Assembly: GCA_902772105.1 (NCBI GenBank)
Contig: CACXZI010000007.1
Location: 1-64,000 of the forward strand
Reading direction: 5' to 3'
DNA: 64,000 nucleotides
Source: Oscillospiraceae bacterium
Lineage (GTDB): Bacteria; Bacillota; Clostridia; Oscillospirales; Ruminococcaceae
The notes under the pieces were generated by a model that saw only the letters and a program-made list of their open reading frames with translations, did not search any database and had not been told where the DNA came from. This document shows positions 8,336-18,385 of this stretch, piece after piece. Made by a program: the position numbers and the translations under genes. Positions within the stretch are counted from its first letter, which is position 1; every line of letters starts with the position of its first letter.

Positions 8336-11221
8336 ATGTCGAAAAACAAAAAAATTTTAAATATGTTAATAACATTATTTTTTTCTACAATTTATTTTTC
8401 TAGAACAACCGCAATGGAAAATAAACCCGCCCCTGAAATAACAACTAAAAAAGATACAATTGAAATAACTGATGATATTTTACAAAAATATAGAAAAAAA
8501 ATAAAAGAAATAAAAAATGAAATTTTAAATCAAGAAACAATATATAAAACTGAAAATATAGAAAAAACAATTAAAGATATTGAATTTATAAATAAACCAA
8601 TAATTGTTTCAGAAAAAAATAAAATATATAAAATAACAGATATAAATATAGAAAACTTAGTAGATCAACTAAACGAATTAAAAATCAAAGAAAAAGATGA
8701 AACTGTGGATTATTTTATTAATAAAAATTCAAAGAAAAAATTAATAGATTTTCTACAATCAATTAAAGATGCAATAAAAAATGAAGAAAAAACACTACCA
8801 AATTATTTAGAAGAACTAAAAAAAAATAACTTTACTCAAAAACAAATAACACCTAAAATTATAAAAAATTTTGAAGAAATAATTAATGAAATTAAACCAT
8901 CAATAGCAAAATTTATGAAAATAATATCGCCAAGTAAAAAATCAAATAAAAAAGACCAAAATACAATTTGCACAAAATATGAATTATCATTTTTATACGA
9001 CCAGTTGAATCAAATCAATGAATTATTATCAAATCAAGATAATAACAATGAAAATAAAAAAAATCCATCTTATAAATTTCTAAATTTTAATGAAGTTATA
9101 AAACTTTTTGGTGGCCTAAAATTAATAGGCAGCCAAAACCCTTATGAATATTATATAAATAAAGTTGACAAAGAAGAACTGGAAAATTATTTAAATAACA
9201 TGAGAGACAGTATATTGGAAATATTAGAAAAAATTAACAGTGATGAATTTAAAAAATACAATCCAAACGAAGTTAAATTACCAATGGTAAGTATAGAAAA
9301 ATATAGAGAACATATAGAAGATTTAATAAATTGGTGTAAAGAATATATTTCAAAAAATAGTGGATTTGAAATATACTGCAAACAATCAAAATTTTGTGAT
9401 GAAATAAAAGATTTATTATTTTTAAACAAAGAAAAAAAACTAAAGAATGAAGGGTTAATTGAATATTTAAAAAAAAATAGATACATATTAAATTATCCTA
9501 ATAAAAATTATTATATAGATAAAGCTGATGAAGAATTTATAACAAAAAAAGTTTTAAAATATGAAAAAACACTAGAAGAAATTAAAAAAAATCATGATAA
9601 CCAAAAATTAGAACATATACCAGACGAAATAATTTTAAAATATATCGAAGAATTAAAAAATTTAACAACAAATTTTGTTAATAATATTTTAAATAACAAA
9701 AATATAGATGATGAAAAAATTTTTCAGGAATGTGATAAACTTGAAACAATTTTATCTTTAAATAATTATTATGTTTCTTTTGACAAAACAATAAATATTC
9801 TAAAAAATAAATTAGGATATAATAATTTAAATCAAAAATTCTATTGTACATGTAATGTAAAAGAATCTACTCAATCAAAACTAGTAGAGCAAATTTTTAA
9901 AACCAAATGCATACTAATAAATGTTAGAAACAAAAAATATGATAATAATCAAAAATTTAATAATAAAAATGAAGAAATAATCAATTTAATTAATCAACAT
10001 TCAAATCAGAATGAATATACCGCATTTTCGATTATAGCAGACAGAACTAAACTTATTTCTAATAATATCAACAATATAAACTCTAGCCCTTTTGAATTAG
10101 AGAAATTTAAAAAATTGTTTTATTCTTTATTAGAAAATATTTATTTAACACCAGAATCTAAATTAGATAAATTTTTATTATTTAATAAAATAACATCCCA
10201 AAAAAACCACATTAGCTATGAGGATTTTAAAAACGCTATTAACGAAGAATATGAAAAAGAATTGGAAAAAAAATATTGTTCTTATGAAAAAATAGCAAAA
10301 TCTACTATAAATCAACTATCCAAGTTAAAAGAAAATATGAAAAATTTTGCAAATGAACTAAATGAATCAAAAAAATATTTTGAAAAATATCTACAAGAAA
10401 AATCAAAATCATTAAAAAAAGAAATTGAAGAATTTGAAGCCATAGAAATACCAACACCAATTGACAAAGAACAAAACTCAATAAACGAAAAAGAAAATAA
10501 AAACGAAATATTAAACACAGAACAAAAAATAGCATTTGAAAAATTTGAAGCCATACAAATACCAACACCAATTGACAAAGATCAAAACTCAATAAACGAA
10601 AAAGAAAATAAAAACGAAATATTAAACACAGAATCAGAAACAACATTTGAAGAATTTGGATTTGCTCCAATGCCAACACCAATTGACAAAGATCAAAACT
10701 CAATAAACGAAAAAGAAAATAAAAACGAAATATTAAACACAGAACAAAAAACAACATTTGAAGAATTTGACGTTGCTCCAATTATTAGACCAACAGATGA
10801 AGATAAAAACAAAATAGAAGAAAATAATTTATATAATAAACCAACATTAAATGGCATAGAAAATGAAAATAACAGCACAAACAACAACTCTGAAAAAAAC
10901 TTAACATATTACATCAACAACATAGACCCAAAAAAATTAAATGAAAATGAAATTAAAAAATTAAAAGATATAATAAGATCTTATGAACAAAACAAAAATA
11001 ACCAAAATAAAGAAAAAGAAGAAAATATAACAACCAATTATGATAAAGAAAAAAATATCATAGAAAACAAAAATGAAGAAGAAAATAAAATAGAAATAAA
11101 AGAAGATAAAAAAATAAGTAGATTCGATATAATGATGGCAAAAATTAATGAAAAAAAAATAAAAAACGAAATCAATGACAAAAAACAAAAAAATAAAAAT
11201 AAAAAAAATAAACATAAATAA
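8336..11221 (+). CDS. Secreted family A repeat protein, 961 aa
   Basis: Start ATG 8336 with GGAG about 10 nt upstream. Signal peptide of 26 residues ending TTA, then Met-Glu. The mature protein carries several diverged family A domains, each opening with a segment like IEITDDILQKY. They end in a basic/hydrophobic helix pair after a Y-I-N or Y-I-D strand (about residues 45-155, 175-300, 310-410). Residues about 700-810 are three exact-length 37-residue repeats, each with PTPIDK and NSINEKENKNEILNT. The last 130 residues are Asn/Glu/Lys-rich and end in a polybasic tail. This C-terminal part (KIEENNLY..., ENKIEIKED) is shared with the 15583 protein. No enzyme motif is seen. Confidence 0.85.
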   Translation: MSKNKKILNMLITLFFSTIYFSRTTAMENKPAPEITTKKDTIEITDDILQKYRKKIKEIKNEILNQETIYKTENIEKTIKDIEFINKPIIVSEKNKIYKITDINIENLVDQLNELKIKEKDETVDYFINKNSKKKLIDFLQSIKDAIKNEEKTLPNYLEELKKNNFTQKQITPKIIKNFEEIINEIKPSIAKFMKIISPSKKSNKKDQNTICTKYELSFLYDQLNQINELLSNQDNNNENKKNPSYKFLNFNEVIKLFGGLKLIGSQNPYEYYINKVDKEELENYLNNMRDSILEILEKINSDEFKKYNPNEVKLPMVSIEKYREHIEDLINWCKEYISKNSGFEIYCKQSKFCDEIKDLLFLNKEKKLKNEGLIEYLKKNRYILNYPNKNYYIDKADEEFITKKVLKYEKTLEEIKKNHDNQKLEHIPDEIILKYIEELKNLTTNFVNNILNNKNIDDEKIFQECDKLETILSLNNYYVSFDKTINILKNKLGYNNLNQKFYCTCNVKESTQSKLVEQIFKTKCILINVRNKKYDNNQKFNNKNEEIINLINQHSNQNEYTAFSIIADRTKLISNNINNINSSPFELEKFKKLFYSLLENIYLTPESKLDKFLLFNKITSQKNHISYEDFKNAINEEYEKELEKKYCSYEKIAKSTINQLSKLKENMKNFANELNESKKYFEKYLQEKSKSLKKEIEEFEAIEIPTPIDKEQNSINEKENKNEILNTEQKIAFEKFEAIQIPTPIDKDQNSINEKENKNEILNTESETTFEEFGFAPMPTPIDKDQNSINEKENKNEILNTEQKTTFEEFDVAPIIRPTDEDKNKIEENNLYNKPTLNGIENENNSTNNNSEKNLTYYINNIDPKKLNENEIKKLKDIIRSYEQNKNNQNKEKEENITTNYDKEKNIIENKNEEENKIEIKEDKKISRFDIMMAKINEKKIKNEINDKKQKNKNKKNKHK
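10433..10765 (+). repeat. Three 111-bp in-frame coding repeats
   Basis: Units at 10433, 10544 and 10655 (CCAACACC at 10451, 10562, 10673) are nearly identical and encode 37 residues each. The head of a fourth unit follows. Confidence 0.9.
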
Positions 11222-11301
11222 TTTTTTTTAATATCTCCTATTTTGTTTAATATTAATATTTATTCCCTATTTTACATATTGAGAAATTTTGTAAAAAATA
11301 T

Positions 11302-11412
11302 ATGTTGCCGATTAAATTAGATAACAAGGAAAAAAAACAAATTAAAAACAATAATAATACTTTAATTTTGTTCCATCCACCTCTAGATATGGAAATAAAA
11401 AAATATTATTAA
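11302..11412 (+). pseudogene. Relic 3' end of an 11587-type gene
   Basis: A 36-codon frame ends LILFHPPLDMEIK, close to the STLFYPPSDKK end of the 11587 protein. It is followed by the same sequence (AATCCCCTCTTATGC) that follows the intact copies. No ribosome site. The flank before it resembles the sequence after the 15583 gene (about 18006-18075). Confidence 0.55.
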
Positions 11413-11416
11413 TCCC

Positions 11417-11450
11417 CTCTTATGCTTTAATTTTTGCATAAGGGTTTATT
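11417..11450 (+). terminator. Weak intrinsic terminator, first of four copies
   Basis: Stem CTCTTATGC with GCATAAGGG-type partner (11417-11425 with 11436-11444), then a T-rich stretch. The same element recurs after the genes ending at 12789, 14070 and 15399. Confidence 0.6.
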
Positions 11451-11525
11451 TATGTTTAAATTTAAAATAAAACCCCTTCAACCACTTATTATAAGCTCTA
11501 TTTTAATATGAATATTTGTGATATA

Positions 11526-11554
11526 TTGCAAAAATTAGAAATATTTGGTAATAT
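11526..11554 (+). promoter_or_regulatory. Promoter of the 11587 gene
   Basis: TTGCAA, 17 nt, TAATAT, with TGG directly before the -10 (extended -10). The same 100-bp upstream block precedes the genes at 12973, 14255, 15583 and 18417. Confidence 0.7.
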
Positions 11555-11586
11555 ATGTATATAATTTAACAAATGGGGGAAACTTT

Positions 11587-12789
11587 ATGTCGAAAAGAAA
11601 AAATATAAAAACTATTATATTAACTTTAACGTTATTTATATCAACAATTTCATTTTGTAATGCAAATGCAATGGAAGTTAACCAAATAAACAATAATTTA
11701 AATAATCAAAACAATAATAAACAAAGTAAAATAGATTATGAAAAATTAAGAAAATTAAATTTAAATGAAGATAAAAAAGCTAAAGAAAAGTTTGATTTAA
11801 AAATAAAAGATATATTTAAACCAGTTAAAGATAGCTACTTCCAAAAAAAATATGAAGATTCAGAATTAATAGAAAATTTAACAGATGCATATTTAGAAAA
11901 CGATTTATTTAAATACAAAAATAAAGATTATGAAATTAATTCAAACAAATTTTTATATGATTATGAAACAAACGGTTTTATAGATGATAATATGGAATAT
12001 TATCTTAAAGCCCTAAAAAATGAATTATTAGAACAAACATGTTTAGATGATAAAAAAGAACTTAACAAAGAACAATTTATAAAAATAATGAAAGACTATA
12101 TAGAATCAAAAATTAAAATTGATTGTAGTAATTTAGATTTCACAATTCCAATATATTCTGAAGAAAAATTAAAAGATTATTTCAATGAACACAAAGAAAG
12201 AATAGATAATTTTTTAATAGAATACCAAATAAGATACAAACAAATAACAGAAAAAATTGAAAATTATAAAAATAAAATAAAACCAAAAAAAATAACGCCA
12301 GAAATTATAGAACAATTTAAAAAAAAATTGCTAGATAAAATACATATGTTTAAAAGCAAAACGATAAATCAATTAGAACAAAAAGTAGATAATGGATGTT
12401 GTTTGAACCAAAGAATAATAGATAACAATACTTATTATAATAAAATAATACTTTTAAATTACGTAGGCTTAACAGAAAACAATAAACTAGATAAAGACAA
12501 ATTTATTAGAATATTAAAAAAATTTAAAATTATTGGTAATAATTCAAATTACATAATCGATAAAAAAGAAGAACAAAATCTATTACCATTTCTTTGTGAA
12601 TGTAAAGATATAATTGAAAAAAAATGTTCAAAAGAATCTATTAATAAACTTATAAATAAATCTCCTTTGTTAAAAGAAGCATTAGATTTTTATAATTATA
12701 ATTCAGATGATGATTCAGACGATAATTCAAATGAAACAAAAGGTAATGATTCTTCAACTTTATTCTATCCACCTTCAGATAAAAAATAA
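11587..12789 (+). CDS. Secreted family A protein, 400 aa (tandem copy 1, intact)
   Basis: Start ATG 11587, preceded by GGGGG at a normal distance; the in-frame ATG at 11545 lies inside the -35/-10 region. Signal peptide of 28 residues ending NANA, then Met-Glu. Two family A domains: cores LNKEQFIKIM near residue 158 and LDKDKFIRIL near 301, each followed by a short strand and a helical segment. The end is STLFYPPSDKK. This is the reference copy of a tandem set: the 12973 and 14255 copies share promoter, body and terminator but have damaged signal peptides. Secretion is inferred from the signal peptide; the role is unknown. Confidence 0.85.
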   Translation: MSKRKNIKTIILTLTLFISTISFCNANAMEVNQINNNLNNQNNNKQSKIDYEKLRKLNLNEDKKAKEKFDLKIKDIFKPVKDSYFQKKYEDSELIENLTDAYLENDLFKYKNKDYEINSNKFLYDYETNGFIDDNMEYYLKALKNELLEQTCLDDKKELNKEQFIKIMKDYIESKIKIDCSNLDFTIPIYSEEKLKDYFNEHKERIDNFLIEYQIRYKQITEKIENYKNKIKPKKITPEIIEQFKKKLLDKIHMFKSKTINQLEQKVDNGCCLNQRIIDNNTYYNKIILLNYVGLTENNKLDKDKFIRILKKFKIIGNNSNYIIDKKEEQNLLPFLCECKDIIEKKCSKESINKLINKSPLLKEALDFYNYNSDDDSDDNSNETKGNDSSTLFYPPSDKK

Positions 12790-12807
12790 AAAAATATTAT
12801 TAATCCC

Positions 12808-12840
12808 CTCTTATGCTTTATGTTTGCATAAGGGTTTATT
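12808..12840 (+). terminator. Weak intrinsic terminator, second copy
   Basis: 12808-12816 pairs with 12826-12834, followed by a T-rich stretch. It ends the 11587 gene. Confidence 0.6.
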
Positions 12841-12911
12841 TATGTTAAAAATAAAATTAAACAAAAAACTTGCGTAATAACTTACATTTTAATATAAATT
12901 TTTGTGATATA

Positions 12912-12940
12912 TTGCAAAAATATAAAATATTTGGTAATAT
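12912..12940 (+). promoter_or_regulatory. Promoter of the 12973 gene
   Basis: TTGCAA, 17 nt, TAATAT, extended -10 TGG; near copy of the 11526 promoter. Confidence 0.7.
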
Positions 12941-12972
12941 ATGTATATAATTTAATAAATGGGGGAAACTTT

Positions 12973-14070
12973 ATGTCGAAAAGAAAAAATGTAAAAACTA
13001 TTATATTAACTTTAACGTTATTTAAAAAAGACAAAATAGATTATAAAAAATTAGAAAAATTAAATTCAGAAAAAAGTATGAAAGTTAATAAAAAATTTAA
13101 TTTAGAAATAAAAAATATATTCAAACCAGTTAAAGATAGTTACTTTCAGAAAAAATATGAAGATTCAGTATTAATAGAAAATTTAATAAATGCATATTTA
13201 AAAAACGATCCATTTAAACATAAAGTAAAAGAATATATTATTCGTTTAAACATGTTTTTAAATGATTACGAAACAAAAGGTTTTGTAGATGTTAAATCAG
13301 AAGAATATTGTAAACGCCTAAAAAATGAATTGCTATATGACATATGTTTAAATAAAAATAAAAAACTTAATAGAAAAAATTTTATAAGAATAATGAAAGA
13401 CCATATAGAATCAAACATTAAAATTAATTGTAGTAATGTGGATTTCACAATTCCAGAACATTCTGAAAAAAGGTTGGAAAAATATTTCAATGAATACAAG
13501 GAAAGAATAGATAATTTTTTAATAGAATTCCAAATAAAATATAAAGAAATAACAGAAAAAATTGAAAATGAAAAAAATAAAATAAATCAAAACACAATAA
13601 CACCAGAAATGGTAGAACAATTTAAAAAAAAATTAATACAAAAAATATCATTTTACAAAAACGCATCAATAGAATTTTTAGAACGAAAAGTAATTAATGA
13701 ATCTTATATAAATCAAAAAATCATAGATACCATAACTAATTATAATAAAGAAATATTTTTAAATTACATAAGCTTAACAGAAAACAATAGACTAGATAAA
13801 GACAAATTTATTAGAACATTAAAAGAATTTAAAATTATTGATAATAATTCAAATTATATAATCAACAAAGAAGAAGAATTAAATTTATTAATATTTCTTC
13901 GTAAATATAAAACTAAAATTGAAAAAGAAAGTTCAAAAGAATCTGTTAATAATATTTTAAAAACATCGCCAATATTAAAAGATGCGTTAGAATTATATAT
14001 TGATAATCAAAATGAAATAACAAATGATATTACTTCAATTTTATTCTATCCACCTTCAGATAAAAAATAA
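12973..14070 (+). CDS. Family A protein with truncated signal peptide, 365 aa (tandem copy 2)
   Basis: Start ATG 12973 after GGGGG. The first 17 residues equal the head of the 11587 signal peptide. Then an in-frame deletion removes the second half of the hydrophobic core, the NANA cleavage site and the mature N-terminus, so the protein runs straight into KKDKIDYKK. Export by the usual route is therefore doubtful. The body keeps both family A cores (LNRKNFIRIM near 131, LDKDKFIRTL near 273) and the FYPPSDKK end. The frame is otherwise intact, so the gene may be a recent casualty or may make a cytoplasmic form. Confidence 0.75.
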   Translation: MSKRKNVKTIILTLTLFKKDKIDYKKLEKLNSEKSMKVNKKFNLEIKNIFKPVKDSYFQKKYEDSVLIENLINAYLKNDPFKHKVKEYIIRLNMFLNDYETKGFVDVKSEEYCKRLKNELLYDICLNKNKKLNRKNFIRIMKDHIESNIKINCSNVDFTIPEHSEKRLEKYFNEYKERIDNFLIEFQIKYKEITEKIENEKNKINQNTITPEMVEQFKKKLIQKISFYKNASIEFLERKVINESYINQKIIDTITNYNKEIFLNYISLTENNRLDKDKFIRTLKEFKIIDNNSNYIINKEEELNLLIFLRKYKTKIEKESSKESVNNILKTSPILKDALELYIDNQNEITNDITSILFYPPSDKK

Positions 14071-14088
14071 AAAAATATTATTAATCCC

Positions 14089-14122
14089 CTCTTATGCTTT
14101 ATTTTTTGCATAAGGGTTTATT
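14089..14122 (+). terminator. Weak intrinsic terminator, third copy
   Basis: 14089-14097 pairs with 14108-14116, followed by a T-rich stretch. Confidence 0.6.
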
Positions 14123-14193
14123 TATGTTAAAAATAAAATTAAACAAAAAACTTGCGTAATAACTTACATTTTAATATGAATTTTTGTGATATA

Positions 14194-14222
14194 TTGCAAA
14201 AATATGAAATATTTGGTAATAT
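14194..14222 (+). promoter_or_regulatory. Promoter of the 14255 pseudogene
   Basis: TTGCAA, 17 nt, TAATAT, extended -10 TGG; still intact although the gene is broken. Confidence 0.65.
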
Positions 14223-14254
14223 ATGTATATAATTTAATAAATGGGGGAAACTTT

Positions 14255-15399
14255 ATGTCGAAAAGAAAAAATGTAAAAACTATTATATTAACTTTAACGT
14301 TATTTAAATAAATGATAATTTAAATAATAAAGAAAAAGAAGCTACAAAAGAAAAAGAAAAAGCTCAAGAAAAATATGAATCAGAAATAATAGATACAATT
14401 AAACCATTTAAATATAATTTCTTTCAACAAAAAAATGAGGAATATATAAAATTAATGGAAAATATAATTAAACCATTTAAATATAATTTCTTTCAACAAA
14501 AAAATGAGGAATATATAAAATTAATGGAAAATATAATTGAAGCATATTTAAAAACCGATTTTCTTAAATATGAAATAGAAGATTATGAAATTCATTTAAA
14601 AATTTTTTTAGAACAATATAAAGCAAATGGGGTTTTAAAAGAAGATTATTTAAATCATTTACTTAGAACCCAAAAAAGTAAAATAGAATATGATATATGC
14701 TTAGACAACAAGAAAAAATTTGATAAACAAAAATTCATACAAATAATAAAAAATTATATAAATTCACATATTGGAATTAACTGTTTTAAAATAAATTTCA
14801 CAATCTCAGAATATTATGAAAAAAAATTAGAAGAATATTTTAATAAACACAGAAAGACCGTAGATGATTTATTAGAACAGTTTCAAATTAAATATGATGA
14901 AATAACAAAAGAAATTGAAAAAAATAAAAAAAACATTGAAGAAATAACACCAGAAATGATAGAACAATTTAAAAAAAAATTAATACAAAGAATATCATTT
15001 TACAAAAACGTAACGATAGAATATTTAGAACTACAAGTAAAAAAAGGCCTTGCTTTTGGTCAAACATTAATAGATAATATTTCTAATGCAAATAAAGAAA
15101 TATTGTTAAATCATATAAGTTTAACAGCAAATGATAAACTAAATAGAAACAACTTCATTAAAGCATTAAAACATTTTGAAATTATCAATAGTAATTCAAA
15201 TTACATAATCAATAAAAAAGAAGAACTAAATTTGCTAATATTTCTTCGTAAATATAAAACTAAAATCGAAAAAGAAAGTTCAAGAGAATCTGTTAATGAA
15301 CTTCTTTTAAAAAAATCACCTTTATTGAAGAAAACATTAAAAATTTGTAATAATAACAATGAAACTAGTTTATTATTTATGCCTTCAGTCACAGGATAA
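14255..15399 (+). pseudogene. Family A gene with frameshifted signal peptide (tandem copy 3)
   Basis: ATG 14255 opens with the same 17 residues as copy 2, then a Lys, and stops at TAA 14309-14311. It has the same deletion junction as copy 2, but out of frame. The body continues in another frame from about 14312 to 15399. Within it the first ATG is at 14455 (314 codons), which has no ribosome site or signal peptide. A 69-bp in-frame tandem duplication (14401-14469 and 14470-14538) lies at the head of the body. Family A segments are kept, including a TISEYYEKKLEEYF stretch shared with the 18417 protein. Confidence 0.75.
14401..14538 (+). repeat. 69-bp exact tandem duplication
   Basis: 14401-14469 is repeated at 14470-14538, adding 23 codons in frame. 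Confidence 0.9.
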
Positions 15400-15414
15400 A
15401 AAATATAATCCCCC

Positions 15415-15445
15415 CTTATGCTTTATTTTTTGCATAATGTTTTCT
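15415..15445 (+). terminator. Weak intrinsic terminator, fourth copy
   Basis: CTTATGC (15415-15421) with GCATAA (15432-15437), followed by a T-rich tract. Weaker than the other three copies. Confidence 0.45.
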
Positions 15446-15521
15446 TTATTTTTAATAACAAACTTTAACGCTTCAAACACATATTATATATAATAATTTT
15501 AATATAAATTTTTGTAATATA

Positions 15522-15550
15522 TTGCAAAAATTTGAAATATTTAGTAAAAT
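15522..15550 (+). promoter_or_regulatory. Promoter of the 15583 gene
   Basis: TTGCAA, 17 nt, TAAAAT; same upstream block as the 11587 gene. Confidence 0.7.
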
Positions 15551-15582
15551 ATGTATATAATTTAATAAATGGAGGAAACTTT

Positions 15583-17940
15583 ATGTCGAAAAGAAAATAT
15601 ATAAAAATCTTAATAATGTCATTAGCATTATGTTTATCAACATTTTCATTTTATAATGCAAATGCTATGGAATTTAAACAAATAGAAATAGAAACACCTA
15701 AAGAGAAAAAAGAAAACAAAGAAAAAAAAGAAAAGAAAAAATATGGATTTGATTATACAAAACTAAACAAAATAATTAATGAAGAAGATAAAAAAGCAAA
15801 ACAAAGGTTCTTATTAGAAGTAGAAGATATATATAAAAAATTTAAAGATAATGAATACGAATTGATGGCACATATTACAGATGCATATTTAAAAAGCGAT
15901 TTATTTAAATATGTAATACAAACTTATAAAATATTATTATTAACAGCTTTAGACCAATATGAACGTTGCGGTTTTATAGATTACGATATAACTAATGAAA
16001 TTAGAATAAAGAAAAAATATTTGTTAAATATTAGGTGCTTAGATAACAAAAATAAACTTAACAAAGAAAAATTTATAGACATAATAGGAGATTTTATAAA
16101 ATCAAAAATTGGAATCGATCTTAACAAAATAGATGTCACAATTCCAGAACCTTCTGAAGAAAAATTAGAAAAATATTTCAATAAATATGAACAAGACAAA
16201 ATTGATCTATCCAACGAATTTAAAATTAAATACGATGAAATAACAAAAAAATTTGGAAAAGATAACGAAAACATTAAAACAATAACACCAAAAATTATAA
16301 AACAATTTAAAAAAAAATTATCAACAAATATACAAGATGTTAGACATAAAATGATACAATATTTAGAACAAAAATCAAATGAAAAATATGTGAATGAAGA
16401 ATTTATCGATAATATTACTAAATATAATAAAAACATGTTTTTAGATTTTATAAGTTTAACAGAAAATAATGAACTAGATAAAAATAAATTTATTGAAACA
16501 TTAAAAAAATTTGAAATTATTGATAATAATTCAAAATACATAATAAATAAAGAAGAAGAATTAAAATTACTAATATTTCTTCGTAAATATAAAACTAAAA
16601 TCGAAAAAGAAAATTTAAAAGAAACGACTATTGAGCTTTTAAAAACATCACCTATATTACAAAAAACATTAGGCTCAATAATAAACAGTCCAAAAGAAAT
16701 AACAAAAGATATTATAGAACAATTTAAAAACAAATTATCAGAAACAATATCAAAATGCCATAAAAGGATAGTGAAATTTTTAGAAGAAGAAGTAAATAAA
16801 GGTTCTTCTATAAATCGATATTATATAGGTCAAAATTATATAGAATATATTACAAATTATATACCTTTAACAGAAAATAATGAACTAGATAAAAATAAAT
16901 TTATTGAAACATTAAAAAAATTTGAAATTATTGATAATAATTCAAAATACATAATAAACAAAGAAGAAGAATTGAATTTACTAATATTTCTTCGTAAATA
17001 TAAAACTAAAATCGAAAAAGAAAATTTAAAAGAAACGACTATTGAGCTTTTAAAAACATCACCTATATTAAAAAAAGCATTAAACTCCACCGTGAACAAT
17101 TCACAAGAAAAAAATATTCAAGCAGGTAATGAAATACCATCAAATGTAATATTAGATGAAAATAATAAAGTTGAAGACAAAATAATAAATGAAAAAAAAG
17201 CTATTGCCGACGGCATAATTACAAGAAATAATTTAAATTTATTAAAAAAAGAAGTAAAAAAAATTTATCCTTGTAAAAATAATTCAAAAAATCTAAAAGT
17301 TAAAATAAATTATGAAATACAAAATAAAAAAAATAAAAAAGAAAATTTAGATGAACCTAATAAAAATATTATAAAAAACAATTCAAATTTGCCAAAAAAA
17401 GAAATAGAAAAAAATAAACCTGATATTAAAAAATCAAATGAACCAATCATTGAAACAAATGAACAAATATTAGAAATATTAAATGAAAATTACAAATCTG
17501 AAAACAAAGAAAATAAAGAAAATAAAAAAAATAAAAGAAAAATTCAAAAAAAATATGATAAAAACGTTATAAAAAATAAATTAGATTCATCAAAAAAAGA
17601 AATAGAAAAAAACAAATCTGATATTAAAAAATCAAATGAACCAATCATTGAAACAATTGATGAATTCGCTCTTTTTAATGAATTTGCAGCTCCAATGCCA
17701 ATTAACACAAAACAAAACTCAATAAATGAAAACAAAATAGAAGAAAATAATTTATTATATGATAAACCAAATTTAAATAACATAGAAAATGAAAATGAAG
17801 AAGAAAACAAAATCGAAATAAAAGAAGATGAAAAAATAAGTGTATTTGATAGAATTATAGAAAAAATTAAAGGAAAAGAAATAAAAAACGAAGTTATTGG
17901 CACAAAACAACATAAATTTAAAAAAAATAAATATAAATAA
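15583..17940 (+). CDS. Secreted family A protein with duplicated domain and 8336-type tail, 785 aa
   Basis: Start ATG 15583 after GGAGG; the upstream in-frame ATG at 15532 lies in the promoter. Signal peptide of 28 residues ending NANA, then Met-Glu. Three family A cores: LNKEKFIDII near 157 and LDKNKFIETL near 299 and 436. The last two sit in a 205-bp near-identical DNA duplication. From about residue 510 the sequence becomes Lys/Asn-rich and low in complexity, with two IEKNKxDIKKSNEPIIET repeats. It then ends in the same module as the 8336 protein (KIEENNLLYDKP, ENKIEIKEDEK, polybasic tail). It therefore looks like a chimera between an 11587-type body and an 8336-type tail. Confidence 0.85.
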   Translation: MSKRKYIKILIMSLALCLSTFSFYNANAMEFKQIEIETPKEKKENKEKKEKKKYGFDYTKLNKIINEEDKKAKQRFLLEVEDIYKKFKDNEYELMAHITDAYLKSDLFKYVIQTYKILLLTALDQYERCGFIDYDITNEIRIKKKYLLNIRCLDNKNKLNKEKFIDIIGDFIKSKIGIDLNKIDVTIPEPSEEKLEKYFNKYEQDKIDLSNEFKIKYDEITKKFGKDNENIKTITPKIIKQFKKKLSTNIQDVRHKMIQYLEQKSNEKYVNEEFIDNITKYNKNMFLDFISLTENNELDKNKFIETLKKFEIIDNNSKYIINKEEELKLLIFLRKYKTKIEKENLKETTIELLKTSPILQKTLGSIINSPKEITKDIIEQFKNKLSETISKCHKRIVKFLEEEVNKGSSINRYYIGQNYIEYITNYIPLTENNELDKNKFIETLKKFEIIDNNSKYIINKEEELNLLIFLRKYKTKIEKENLKETTIELLKTSPILKKALNSTVNNSQEKNIQAGNEIPSNVILDENNKVEDKIINEKKAIADGIITRNNLNLLKKEVKKIYPCKNNSKNLKVKINYEIQNKKNKKENLDEPNKNIIKNNSNLPKKEIEKNKPDIKKSNEPIIETNEQILEILNENYKSENKENKENKKNKRKIQKKYDKNVIKNKLDSSKKEIEKNKSDIKKSNEPIIETIDEFALFNEFAAPMPINTKQNSINENKIEENNLLYDKPNLNNIENENEEENKIEIKEDEKISVFDRIIEKIKGKEIKNEVIGTKQHKFKKNKYK
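16455..17070 (+). repeat. 205-bp near-identical direct repeat inside the 15583 gene
   Basis: 16455-16659 and 16866-17070, offset 411 bp, differ at only a few positions. They duplicate the core and C-terminal part of one family A domain. Confidence 0.85.
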
Positions 17941-17962
17941 TTTTTTAATATCTAAAATCAAA

Positions 17963-17991
17963 AACCCTACTATTTTTTTAATAGTAGGGTT
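17963..17991 (+). terminator. Intrinsic hairpin after the 15583 gene
   Basis: Perfect 12-bp stem (17963-17974 with 17980-17991), loop TTTTT. The T-run comes a little late (18000 onward), so efficiency is uncertain. Confidence 0.6.
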
Positions 17992-18107
17992 AAAATTTTA
18001 TTTTTTTAATATCCCCTATTTTGTTTAACATTTATAGCTTATTACATATTTTATATATTGAAGAATTTTATAAAAATATATAATATCATAAAAAAATAGA
18101 AGAAAAA

Positions 18108-18309
18108 ATGAAAAACAAATTAAAATTTTTAATTATAGCAACTTTATCTACATTTGCTTTTGTCTAACACAATAGTTTGTGCTATGAAAACTTATGATAA
18201 GAAAAACATAACACTAAACAATAGCAACAAAAACACCGACAAAAAAAAAGAAATTTTAAACATTATAAAAAAATGCAAAAAAAATAATAATCCTTTAATT
18301 TCTAACTAA
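18108..18309 (+). pseudogene. Small secreted-protein gene with frameshifted signal peptide
   Basis: ATG 18108 encodes MKNKLKFLIIATLSTFAFV and stops at 18165. A frame shifted by one continues with NTIVCAMKTYDKKN and stays open to the TAA at 18307-18309. The VCAMK junction matches the Ala-Met cleavage pattern of the array. About 66 codons in all, so it is also truncated. No clear ribosome site. Confidence 0.6.
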
Positions 18310-18356
18310 AATACTCGCATGATAAACTCTGTTTTAATATAAAATTTTGTAATATA

Positions 18357-18385
18357 TTGCGAAAATATAAAATATTTGGTAAAAT
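18357..18385 (+). promoter_or_regulatory. Promoter of the 18417 gene
   Basis: TTGCGA, 17 nt, TAAAAT, with TGG before the -10. Confidence 0.7.

Noticed and set aside
15981..16733. 250-codon minus-strand open frame, and other long Phe/Leu/Ser-rich minus-strand frames such as 10305-10781 and 40096-40635
   Set aside because: Antisense shadows of Lys/Asn/Glu-rich genes: AAA/GAA/AAT codons read as TTT/TTC/ATT on the other strand. They lack ribosome sites, and repeats in the sense frame explain their length.
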